This document shows, piece by piece, positions 40,301 to 48,900 of a DNA stretch of 64,000 bases (its first letter is position 1; each line of letters opens with the position of its first letter). Position numbers and translations under genes: made by a program. Source of the stretch: Desmonostoc muscorum FACHB-395 (GTDB lineage: Bacteria > Cyanobacteriota > Cyanobacteriia > Cyanobacteriales > Nostocaceae); assembly GCF_014698035.1 (NCBI RefSeq), contig NZ_JACJSF010000024.1, positions 33,594 to 97,593 of the forward strand. The letters are read 5' to 3'. The notes beneath the pieces are model-generated. The model did not search any database. It was given only the letters and a program-made list of their open reading frames with translations, and had not been told where the DNA came from.

Positions 40301-43127
40301 TCCCTGTTCTACAGACTCGATTAACGCTCTGGTAGAAGAAGTTAAAATCAAATGCGTACATACACCTCATGTTCTACATATCGTCCAGGAATGTGGTGAG
40401 AATCTGCCGGATGTGCTGACTGGTGAAAAAGAACCATTAGAGTTGTATTTTGCGGTAAAAGAGAACAAACCAGAAATTGCAAATTCAGAATTACCTCTGG
40501 ATACCCATTTAAAAGGGATCATGCAAGCAGGTATGGAACAGGTAGTAAAGTCATTACCACCAGATGTAAACCTGAGAATTCTGGAAATTGGTGGTGGAGG
40601 GGGTCTTGCTACGACAGAATTGCTACCTGTATTGCCATCTGAGCGCACCAACTACACTTTTACAGATGTAGGGGGTTTGTTTTTGAATCAAGCCAAACAG
40701 CAGTTTAGCGCTTATCCGTTTGTTGAATATCGGTTTCTAGATATTGAAAAACCGCCTACTGCACAAGGATTCAACAGCCACAGTTTTGATGTGGTGGTAG
40801 CTGTCAACGTATTGCACGTAACCCGAAATATAACAAAAACCCTAGAGCATGTGCGATCGCTACTAGCTCCTGGAGGATTCCTGCTATTGTGGGAAATAAC
40901 TCAACCACAGTTAGACTTTGATCTCACCGATGGACTGCTAATGAATCCTTTAGAGGATGAAGAACGCAGCCGTGGTAATCCGTTTTTATCACAAAAGCAA
41001 TGGCAGGAAGCACTACGTTCTCAAGGGTTTGTTGAGGTAGCGGCTGTCTCTGAAACTGAAGCTTTCGGCGAACAGATTTTGGTGGCTCAGGCTGCTGCAT
41101 CGATAACTGACTCAGCACCTACAGCATTTACCGTCACCAAGCAAAAAGCTTCTAAAGAGCAGAACCAAGACTTATTGGCTAAAAAATCAGATATTGCTGA
41201 CTGGTTTTACATTCCTTCTTGGAAACGTACTATGCCACCGCAGCCTTCTAAAGCTGGACTTGAGGGAAAAGCAGGATGCTGGTTAGTATTTGTGGATGAG
41301 TGCGGCTTGGGTGAAAAGTTGATAAAACAACTAGTACTTGAGAATCAAGATGTTATTTCCGTCAGGGTGGGAGAGCAATTTCAGCAAAATAGCGAATATC
41401 CTCAACGCACATATACGATTAATCCAGAAAAAGAGGATGATTACAATACCTTACTCAAAGAACTTCGGAGCCTGGGTAAGATTCCCAAAAGGATTGTTCA
41501 TCTGTGGAGTGTGACATCAAACAGTTACACCAACTCAACAATTGAAGCTTTAGGCTGGTCGAGTTTGTTGTTTTTGGCACAGGCTATTACAGAAAATAAT
41601 CAAACAGATGCTTTAGAAATTAGTCTTGTCTCCAACAATTTACAGGAAATAACAGGTTCAGAAATACTGTGTCCAGAAAAGGCCCTGATTCTTGGAACTT
41701 GCAAAGTTATGCCGCTTGAGTATGCAAATATAACTTGTCGCAGTATTGATGTTGTAGTTCCTGTAGAAAGTGGACAAGAAGAACTCATCCAAACACTAAT
41801 AAGGGAATTTACAACCCCTACATCTGACCAAATTATTGCTTACCGTGGGCGAAATCGCTGGGTACAAGATTTTGAACCTGTACAACTACATGAAACCGTT
41901 ACTGAAAATCTCCGCCTTAGAAAACAGGGAGTATATCTCATCACTGGTGGATTAGGAGGTGTTGGTCTACTGCTAGCAGAATATCTAGCGCAGACCGTGC
42001 AAGCAAAACTTATATTAGTAGGACGTTCAATTTTTCCCGACCAAGATGAATGGTCTGAATGGTTATCGACTCACGATCCACAATATCATATCAGTCAGAA
42101 GATCCAAAAATTGCAGGGAATGAAGGCATTAGGTGCAGAGGTAATGGTAATCAGTGCCGATGTTACCAACCTTGAACAGATGTCCGCAGTGTTTCAAAAA
42201 GCTAATCAACGATTTGACGAGATTCATGGAGTAATTCATGCAGCCGCAGTTTTCGGCGGAGGGATGATGCAACTCACAACAAAAGAAACTGTAGCCAAAG
42301 CTTTAGCGCCAAAAGTGCAAGGAACACGAGTACTTGAAACTCTATTTAAAGAAAAGAACCTGGATTTCTTTGTACTCTGTTCATCACTAAGTTCATTTGT
42401 TGGTACATCTGGAATGGCAGATTATACAGCTGCAAATGCCTTCCTTGACTCCTTTGCTCACTACAGCGCTTCTAAATATAGAACATGGAAATTCATTAAG
42501 TCTATTAACTGGGATAGATGGAACAACGTAGGAATGGCAATTCCTGTTGAAGCACGCCATCAAGAAATCACAGGAGAAAGATTGGCAGCAGGAATGGCTG
42601 ATTTGGAGGGCATAGAGGCTTTTAAACGTATTCTGTGTAATAGCACAGTTTCTCAAATAATTGTATCAACACAAGATTTTCTCAATCTAATTAAGCCAAA
42701 GAAAACTCCTAAGTCTTTGGAAGAAAAATTAGCCCAGCTTAATCAATTCAAACCAACTCACCCCCGACCTAACTTAGCAAATGCTTATATTGCTCCTAGT
42801 AATGAAATTGAGCGAACCCTTGCTGACGTTTGGCAACAACTTCTAGGAATTGAAAAAGTGGGTATTCACGATAACTTCTTTGAGCTAGGAGGAGACTCTT
42901 TATTTGCTACTCAATTAGTTTCTGAACTATGCAAAACTTTTCAAACAGAACTTTCTTACAAAGGCTTTTTTAATGGCCCGACTATAGCTGAGTTAGCTGA
43001 AATTATTGTCCAAAAACTTGCCAAACAGACAAATTTAGAGGAATTGGCTCAAGCTTTAGCAGATATTGAACAACTATCACAGGATGAAGTACAGGTATTA
43101 ATTGCTTCACAACATTTACAAGCCTAA
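37314..43127 (+). CDS. Type I PKS: KS-AT-cMT-KR-ACP
   Basis: The 1937-residue protein has a KS with Cys184 in TACSTS, and an AT with Ser631 in GHSIGEY and HAFHS, predicting malonyl-CoA. A C-methyltransferase region (about 905-1265) has the SAM loop ILEIGGGGGLATTELLPVL. A ketoreductase (about 1290-1760) has TGGLGGVG near 1545 and the Ser/Tyr pair (LCSSLSSF and Tyr1704 in ADYTAAN). The ACP has LGGDSL near 1862. There is no dehydratase, so the expected unit is alpha-methyl-beta-hydroxy. The clear LDD motif of B-type ketoreductases is absent; I do not assign stereochemistry. It should extend the chain delivered by the PCP of the upstream hybrid protein. The ATG overlaps the previous stop, which suggests coupling. 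Confidence 0.93.
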   Translation: MSIPIEACHHNGSEIAIIGLAGRFPGAKNVDEFWQNLQNGTESISVFTDEELLAYGLDAATLNNPKFVKSRAVLEDVELFDAAFFGFNPREAEITDPQHRLFLECAYTALEDAGYDSENYQGSIGVYAGASFSKYLLNVYLNEDIIGSIDNHQLAIAGDKDYLTTRVSYKLNLEGPSFSVQTACSTSLVAVHLATQSLLNGECDLALAGGVSISSSRKTGYVYKEGAIGSPDGHCRAFDAQAQGTVGGEGVGIVVLKRLEDALEDGDTIHAVIKGSAINNDGSFKVSYTAPRIDGQAKVIRTAQVVAEVEPETITYIEAHGTGTSLGDPIEIAALTQAFRASTDKKGFCAIGSVKTNIGHLDAAAGITGLIKTVLALKHQQIPPSLHFQEPNPQIDFANSPFYVNTKLTQWTTNNIPRRAGVSSFGIGGTNAHVILEEAPVGRQGEPGRKYHLLVLSAKTESALETATANLANHLQQYPLNLADVAHTLGVGRRAFDHRRMLVCQDMNDAVKMLSTSESQRIFTHYQQPCNRPVVFMFSGQGTQYVNMARELYESEPTFTLTVDRCCELLKPHLGFDLRHVLYPDEAQTAKATEQLKQTIVAQPALFVIEYALAQLWMAWGVHPEAMIGHSIGEYVAATLAGVFSLEDALALVAIRGRLIQELPSGEMLSIQLPESEIQPLLTEELSLAASNGPAYCVVSGVAEAIAQLQQQLEAKGIGCRRLHTSHAFHSPMMEPILQPFTEHLQKLQLHPPKIEFISNVSGTWIAVAEATDPKYWVKHLRQTVRFNQGITELLKTQERIFLEVGPGRTLSTFVKQHHQDKLIVLTSIRHPQEQQSDVEFLLNSLGRLWLCGVKVDWSSFYANEQRHHIPLPTYPFERQRYWIEAQKQPRQTAVDLGQSLVETCRVKARASIATLDEQTYLLNKECLDRLCASYINLSLQRLGAFNNFNEQYSFEELCEQCQIIPRYRQLLYRFLDVLVEQGDLQQEKDLFTNLVPCSTDSINALVEEVKIKCVHTPHVLHIVQECGENLPDVLTGEKEPLELYFAVKENKPEIANSELPLDTHLKGIMQAGMEQVVKSLPPDVNLRILEIGGGGGLATTELLPVLPSERTNYTFTDVGGLFLNQAKQQFSAYPFVEYRFLDIEKPPTAQGFNSHSFDVVVAVNVLHVTRNITKTLEHVRSLLAPGGFLLLWEITQPQLDFDLTDGLLMNPLEDEERSRGNPFLSQKQWQEALRSQGFVEVAAVSETEAFGEQILVAQAAASITDSAPTAFTVTKQKASKEQNQDLLAKKSDIADWFYIPSWKRTMPPQPSKAGLEGKAGCWLVFVDECGLGEKLIKQLVLENQDVISVRVGEQFQQNSEYPQRTYTINPEKEDDYNTLLKELRSLGKIPKRIVHLWSVTSNSYTNSTIEALGWSSLLFLAQAITENNQTDALEISLVSNNLQEITGSEILCPEKALILGTCKVMPLEYANITCRSIDVVVPVESGQEELIQTLIREFTTPTSDQIIAYRGRNRWVQDFEPVQLHETVTENLRLRKQGVYLITGGLGGVGLLLAEYLAQTVQAKLILVGRSIFPDQDEWSEWLSTHDPQYHISQKIQKLQGMKALGAEVMVISADVTNLEQMSAVFQKANQRFDEIHGVIHAAAVFGGGMMQLTTKETVAKALAPKVQGTRVLETLFKEKNLDFFVLCSSLSSFVGTSGMADYTAANAFLDSFAHYSASKYRTWKFIKSINWDRWNNVGMAIPVEARHQEITGERLAAGMADLEGIEAFKRILCNSTVSQIIVSTQDFLNLIKPKKTPKSLEEKLAQLNQFKPTHPRPNLANAYIAPSNEIERTLADVWQQLLGIEKVGIHDNFFELGGDSLFATQLVSELCKTFQTELSYKGFFNGPTIAELAEIIVQKLAKQTNLEELAQALADIEQLSQDEVQVLIASQHLQA

Positions 43128-43248
43128 ACTGACAGATATTGAAAAGGAATTTTTGCAATATGCTTTTATTGAGAATTTTCCTGATAGGGTGATAACTCCG
43201 TTAGAAGACCATCTTGTATCTCAACAAAGCTAGAGGTAGGTAATTAAG

Positions 43249-44796
43249 ATGAGTGACCTTTCACAACGCATTGCTGGTCTTTCCCCAGAGAAACTTAAGC
43301 TTCTTGCACAACGCCTTCAGAAGAAAAAAGAAAGCGTATTTTCACAACCGCAAATAGTTCCTCAAAGTCGAGAGTCAAACTTATTCCCTCTATCTTTTGC
43401 CCAACAAAGGTTGTGGTTTATCGACCAATTACAACCTGGAAATAGTGCCTACAATATCTCTCAACCCATGCGTATTGTCGGATCGCTAAATGTGGCGGCA
43501 CTAGAGCAAAGCTTTAACGAAGTTGTGAGACGGCACGAAGTTTTAAGAACTACATTCATAGTAGTTGATGGACAACCTCTGCAAGTCATTGCTCCCAGTT
43601 TCAGCTTCAAACTACCAGTAGTAGATTTACAAGAACTTTCTCAAGAACAGAGAGAGGCTGAAGTTTTGAGATTGGCGAGTGAGGAAGCCCAACAGCCTTT
43701 CGACTTAACCAAAGTGCCTTTATTACGAGTTACTTTACTGCAACTAGCGGCAGCAGAATATGCATTATTGTTGACTATGCATCATATTGTGGCTGATGGC
43801 TGGGCTATAGGTGTGCTGATTCACGAAATCGCAACTTTGTATGAAGCTTTCTCTATTGGCAAACCATCACCCCTCTCGCAACTATCCATCCAGTATGCAG
43901 ACTTTGCTGTGTGGCAAAGACAGTGGTTACAGGGAGAGCGTTTAGAAACTCAACTTGCTTACTGGCAAAGGCAATTAGGCGGTAAACTACCTGTTGTAGA
44001 ATTCCCTAGCGAGCGATCGCGAGCGCCTATCCAGACTTTCTCAGGAGCTAGAGAAACTCTAGTTCTACCCAAAACTTTATCTGAGAAGCTGAAAGCTCTG
44101 AATCAGCGCCAAGGCATCACACTATTTATGATTCTGCTAGCGGCTTTCCAGACTTTGCTGCACTGCTATACCGATCAAGAAGATATCGTTGTTGGTACTG
44201 ATATTGCCAACCGCAATCAAGCCGAGACTAAAGAATTGATCGGGTTTTTTGTTAACCAGTTAGTCTTGCGTACAGATTTATCAGGAAATCCTACTTTTGT
44301 AGAGTTATTAGAACGAGTCCGCGAGATGACTTTGGAAGCTTATGCTCACCAAGATTTGCCCTTCGACAAATTGGTAGATGTTCTGAATCCAAAACGGGAG
44401 TTGAACCGTACACCATTATTTCAAGTCAAGATTGTTTTGGAAAATACCCAAACTCCATCTTTGGAGCTTCCAGGCTTAAGTATCACATCTTTGAAAGTCG
44501 AAAACAAAACGGTGCAGTTTGACTTGCTGTTAGAGTTAAACGAAACAGATCAGGGACTATTTGGTGTATGGGAATATAACACTGACCTATTTGATCGGGA
44601 CAGTATTGTTAGGTTATCGAATAATTTTGCAATGCTTTTAAATAAGATTGCCACTCATCCAGAAAGTAAATTAAGTGAATTAAAAATAGTTCTTAATGAA
44701 GTAGATAAGAAACAGCATCTTGCTAGAGAAGAAGCTTATAAAAATACCATCGGACATAAATTAATCAACGTTAAACGTAGAGCAAATAACAGATAA
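43249..44796 (+). CDS. Stand-alone NRPS condensation domain (cassette 3)
   Basis: The 515-residue protein is one complete C domain: PLSFAQQRLWFIDQL near 47, then HHIVADGW (about 182-189), intact for catalysis, and the later DFAVWQRQW and GFFVNQLVLRTDLSG motifs. The N-terminal 40 residues (LSQRIAGLSPEKLKLLAQRLQKK) form a helix typical of docking or starter segments. The C-terminal tail (KLINVKRRANNR) resembles the linker that precedes the hydroxylase in the fused protein at 15952 and the start of the hydroxylase encoded 8 bp downstream. It is best read as the C domain that supplies peptide-bond formation to the interface-A-PCP-TD protein at 45986, which has no active C domain of its own. Confidence 0.92.
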   Translation: MSDLSQRIAGLSPEKLKLLAQRLQKKKESVFSQPQIVPQSRESNLFPLSFAQQRLWFIDQLQPGNSAYNISQPMRIVGSLNVAALEQSFNEVVRRHEVLRTTFIVVDGQPLQVIAPSFSFKLPVVDLQELSQEQREAEVLRLASEEAQQPFDLTKVPLLRVTLLQLAAAEYALLLTMHHIVADGWAIGVLIHEIATLYEAFSIGKPSPLSQLSIQYADFAVWQRQWLQGERLETQLAYWQRQLGGKLPVVEFPSERSRAPIQTFSGARETLVLPKTLSEKLKALNQRQGITLFMILLAAFQTLLHCYTDQEDIVVGTDIANRNQAETKELIGFFVNQLVLRTDLSGNPTFVELLERVREMTLEAYAHQDLPFDKLVDVLNPKRELNRTPLFQVKIVLENTQTPSLELPGLSITSLKVENKTVQFDLLLELNETDQGLFGVWEYNTDLFDRDSIVRLSNNFAMLLNKIATHPESKLSELKIVLNEVDKKQHLAREEAYKNTIGHKLINVKRRANNR

Positions 44797-44804
44797 TAAT
44801 AATC

Positions 44805-45842
44805 ATGACGAAAATGGAATCTCTAGGATATGTAAGACGGAAAGCTGTTAATATATCTACAGAAGAATTAATCAAAACTGAATTTCTTCAGCCAGGCTCT
44901 AACTTTCCTTTGGTGATTAAGCCTAGTGTGAAGGGTGTAAATCTAGAAAACTGGGCTAATAATAATCAAGAATATTTGAAATCTGAATTATTAAAATATG
45001 GAGCGGTACTTTTTCGTGATTTCAAAGTTAATTCTATAGAAGAATTTGAGCAAATTATCGCAGCGATTTGTGGAGAAGCGATGGAATATCGGTATCGGGC
45101 ATCTCCACGAACTCAAGTAGCTGGGAGAATTTATACTTCAACTGACTACCCTGCCGATCAAAGTATTTTTCCTCACAATGAACACGCCTACTCGCCTACC
45201 TTTCCGTTGAAAATCTTCTTTTTTTGTATGAGTCCAGCGCAAGAGGGAGGGGAAACCCCAATTGGTAGCTGTCGAAAGGTTTTTGAGCGAATTGATCCAA
45301 CTATCCGCGATCGCTTCATCGAAAAGCAAGTTATGTATATGCGTAACTTTGGTAATGGATTTGGTCTTCCTTGGCAAACTGTATTTCAAACAACAGACAA
45401 AATTAAAGTAGAAGAGTATTGCAAAAATAATGGAATTGAGGTTGAATGGAAAGCAGATAATCGTTTAAGAACTCGACAAGTCGGACCAGCCATTCTCAAA
45501 CATCCTCAAACAGGTGAAATGGTCTGGTTCAATCACGCAACTTTTTTCCACGTTTCCACATTGGAACCAACGATACGCGAATCGTTATTGAAAAATTTGC
45601 CAGAAGAAGATTTACCAACTAACACATATTATGGAGATGGTTCTGCAATTGAACCATCAGTATTAGCTAGTTTGCGAACTGCCTATCAAGAAGAAATGGT
45701 CACTTTCTCTTGGCAGAAAGGAGATGTATTGATGCTGGATAATATGTTATCAATACATGCTCGCAATCCATTTATGCCTCCCAGAAAAATTTTAGTGGGA
45801 ATGGCTGAACCTTATACCCCGGATTTCTCACGCATAGTGTAG
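44805..45842 (+). CDS. SyrP/TauD-like Fe(II)/2-oxoglutarate beta-hydroxylase (stand-alone, cassette 3)
   Basis: The 345-residue protein is the third hydroxylase of the cluster. The facial-triad candidates are HNE (His124, Glu126) and His318 in LSIHAR. It shares TSTDYPA, FFFCMSPAQEGGETPIG and NTYYGDGSAIEPSVL with the copy at 14881 and is closer to it than to the fused copy. It lies between the free C domain and the interface-A-PCP-TD protein and should act on the residue loaded by that A domain. That A domain does not read as Asp, so beta-hydroxylation of another amino acid is possible. The last residues (PDFSRIV) lie inside a GGATTTCTCAC sequence that recurs in the downstream repeat, so the C terminus may have been altered by repeat insertion. 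Confidence 0.88.
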   Translation: MTKMESLGYVRRKAVNISTEELIKTEFLQPGSNFPLVIKPSVKGVNLENWANNNQEYLKSELLKYGAVLFRDFKVNSIEEFEQIIAAICGEAMEYRYRASPRTQVAGRIYTSTDYPADQSIFPHNEHAYSPTFPLKIFFFCMSPAQEGGETPIGSCRKVFERIDPTIRDRFIEKQVMYMRNFGNGFGLPWQTVFQTTDKIKVEEYCKNNGIEVEWKADNRLRTRQVGPAILKHPQTGEMVWFNHATFFHVSTLEPTIRESLLKNLPEEDLPTNTYYGDGSAIEPSVLASLRTAYQEEMVTFSWQKGDVLMLDNMLSIHARNPFMPPRKILVGMAEPYTPDFSRIV

Positions 45843-45943
45843 GCAGAGGGAGAAGAGGAGTGTGGGGAGTGTGGGGGGTAAGACTTCTTCCCCATCCTCC
45901 CACACCTACCACACCCCTTGGATTTCTCACTTGTGAGAAATCC
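45821..45943. repeat. Repeat/palindrome overlapping the 3' end of the hydroxylase gene
   Basis: GGATTTCTCAC occurs at 45821-45831 inside the coding end and again at 45920-45930, where it forms a perfect palindrome with GTGAGAAATCC (45933-45943). Between them a GTGTGGGGAGTGTGGGGGG run (about 45862-45880) faces CCTCCCACACC/CACACCCC (about 45896-45917). The palindrome could act as a terminator-like hairpin inside the operon or be a repeat-insertion footprint. Confidence 0.5.
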
Positions 45944-45985
45944 AGGATACGCCCTCAAGTATTTAACTAACATTAAGGTAGCAAT

Positions 45986-48900
45986 ATGCAAGTATTAGAA
46001 AGTATCGAGGGGTTTAGACTTTCGCCTCAGCAAGAGCATTTATGGTTGTTACAACAAATTGATCAAAGTTGGGCTTATCGTAGCGATTGTGCAATTTTGA
46101 TTGAAGGAAATATTGATCTCAATAATTTAGAATTGGCATTGCAAGATGTTGTCAATCGCTATGAGATCCTCCGCACTAATTTTATTTGTCTACCTGGAAT
46201 GACTATTCCAGTACAGGTAATTACAGATAGCAAAGTTATTTTAGAGAAAAAATCTGATATTACTAATTTGACCCCTCAAGAACAAGAGGTGAAGATTGAG
46301 TTAATATTTCAGGAAATCAAACAACAAACTTTTCAGTTTGAACAAGGTTCGATTTTACATACATCTTTAGTAAATATTTCACTAAAACAGCATTTATTGC
46401 TTATTAGTTTACCTGCTCTTTGTGCAGATAGAGCAACCTTTAATTGTCTAGTAAGAGAACTAGCTACTTCTTACTTAGGAAAATTCGATGAGAAATTATC
46501 TAAAGAACCACTCCAGTATGCAGATTTTTCAGAATGGCAAAATCAAATATTAGAAGCAGAAGAAACGAAAATAGGTAGAGAATATTGGCAACAGCAAGAC
46601 TTCTCTACTATTGACACTTTTCAGCTTCCTTTTGAAAAGCATCTCTCTGAAAAACGGATATTTCAACCAAAATTAGTAAATTCAATCATTACCCCGGAAC
46701 TGGTAGCTAATATCGAAACATTAGCTCACAAGCATAATACTTCTGCTTCTAACTTTTATCTAACCTGCTGGTTGATTTTACTCCAGCGACTAAGTGGACA
46801 ATCTGAGATGATCGTCGCCAGAGAATTTAATGGCAGAAAATATGAGGAGCTTCAAGAAGCATTAGGACTATTTGCTAAATATTTACCAGTTCATTGTCAT
46901 TTGGAAGATACTTTCAAATTTAGTCAAGTTTTGCAGCAAGTTCATGAGTCTGTAGAATCTATCCACAAATGGCAAGAGTGTTTTACTTGGGAACAAATAC
47001 CAGATATTTTGCCTTTTTCTTCTGTGATTTTTGATTTTGCAGAAGAAGATATAAGGCATTATGCAGGTAATATATTATTTTCTATTTTCAAGCTTGATAG
47101 CTGTACTGAGCGTTTTAAAATTAAGCTTTCTTGTAGACGCGAAAAGGATTTTTTAAGTACAGAATTTCATTATGACTGTAATCTGTTTTCTCCACAGGAT
47201 ATTGCAGGGTTAGCAGAGCAATTTCACAAACTACTAGAAAGTGCAGTACATGATCCAGAAGCTGCAATTGGTGAATTAGAAATTTTAAGCGATCGCACAC
47301 TCAATCAACTTCTCTTCGAGTTCAATCAAACTCAGGCGGATTACCCACAAAATAAGTGCATTCACGAGTTATTGACAGAGCAGGTAGAACGCACTCCCAA
47401 CAACATTGCTGTAGTATTTAACAATCAGGAACTAACTTATGCTGAACTTAATGCGCGTGCAAATCAACTAGCTCATTATCTAAAACATTTGGGGGTAGGT
47501 GCAGAAGTATTAGTGGGAATTTGTGTAGAGCGTTCCTTAGAAATGCTTGTAGGTATTTTAGGCATTCTTAAAGCTGGTGGTGCTTATGTTCCCCTCGATC
47601 CGCACTATCCCCAAGAGCGCTTAAGCTTCATGCTAGAAGATACTCAGGTATCTGTATTATTGACACAGCAGCATTTACTGGAAGGCTTACCTAAGCACGA
47701 TACACAGACAATTTGCTTAGACACAGAATGGGAAGCAATCGCACAACAGAGTCAGAAAAACCCCCTGATAACTATATCTACTGAAAACTTAGCTTATATA
47801 ATTTATACTTCTGGCTCTACTGGAAAACCGAAGGGAGTTGCGATCGCACATCGTAACTTAGTTCATTCCACAACTGCACGTATTGCCTACTATCAACAAG
47901 CTGTGAGTAACTTTTTGCTACTCTCATCCTTTGCTTTTGATAGTTCTGTTGCAGGTATTTTCTGGACACTTTGTTGTGGCGGAACTCTACACTTACCAGA
48001 AGAAGGTGTACAACGAGAAGTACCTAAACTTATAGAATTAATTTCCCAAAATAGTGTTTCCCATTTATTAAGCCTTCCTTCTCTATATGCTTTAATTTTG
48101 CAACAAGCAAAACCAGAAAATTTAAATTCTCTTCGTACTGTAATAGTTGCAGGTGAAGCTTGCCCATTAGAATTGGTACAACATCATTCTCAGTTTCAGC
48201 CGGAAGTATCTTTATTTAACGAGTACGGGCCGACAGAAGCAAGCGTTTGGAGTAGCGCATATTATTGTCATACCGCAGAAACAGGAAAGCAAATATCTAT
48301 TGGTTCTCCCATATCCAATACGCAAATATATATACTGGACTCTCATTTACATCCAGTTCCTATTGGTATTCATGGCGAAATTTATATTAGCGGTGAAGGT
48401 TTAGCTAGAGGTTATTTAAATCAATCTGCAATTACATCTGAGAAATTTATTCCCCATCCCTTTAGTAAAAAACCGGGAGTGCGTTTATATAAAACTGGCG
48501 ATTTAGCAAAATATCTCCCTGATGGCAACATTGAGTTTTTGGGACGTATTGATAACCAAGTAAAAATTCGTGGCTTCCGAATTGAGTTAGGTGAGATTGA
48601 GACAGCACTGAATAAGTATTCTGGAGTGCAAGAAACAGTAGTTATTGCTCGTGAAGATGTACCAGGAAAACGATTAGTGGCTTATGTAGTTCCCCAGCCA
48701 AAATCAGCCCTTACAGTTAATGAACTACGCAGCTTTTTAAAAGATAAATTACCAGAATTCATGATACCATCGGCTGTAGTGCTGCTAAAAAAATTACCTC
48801 TAAATGCCAATGGTAAAGTTGATAGAAAGGCACTACCCGCACCAGAGGAAGTTAGATCAGATTTGATAGGAGATTTTGTTTCTCCTCGCACCTCTGTAGA

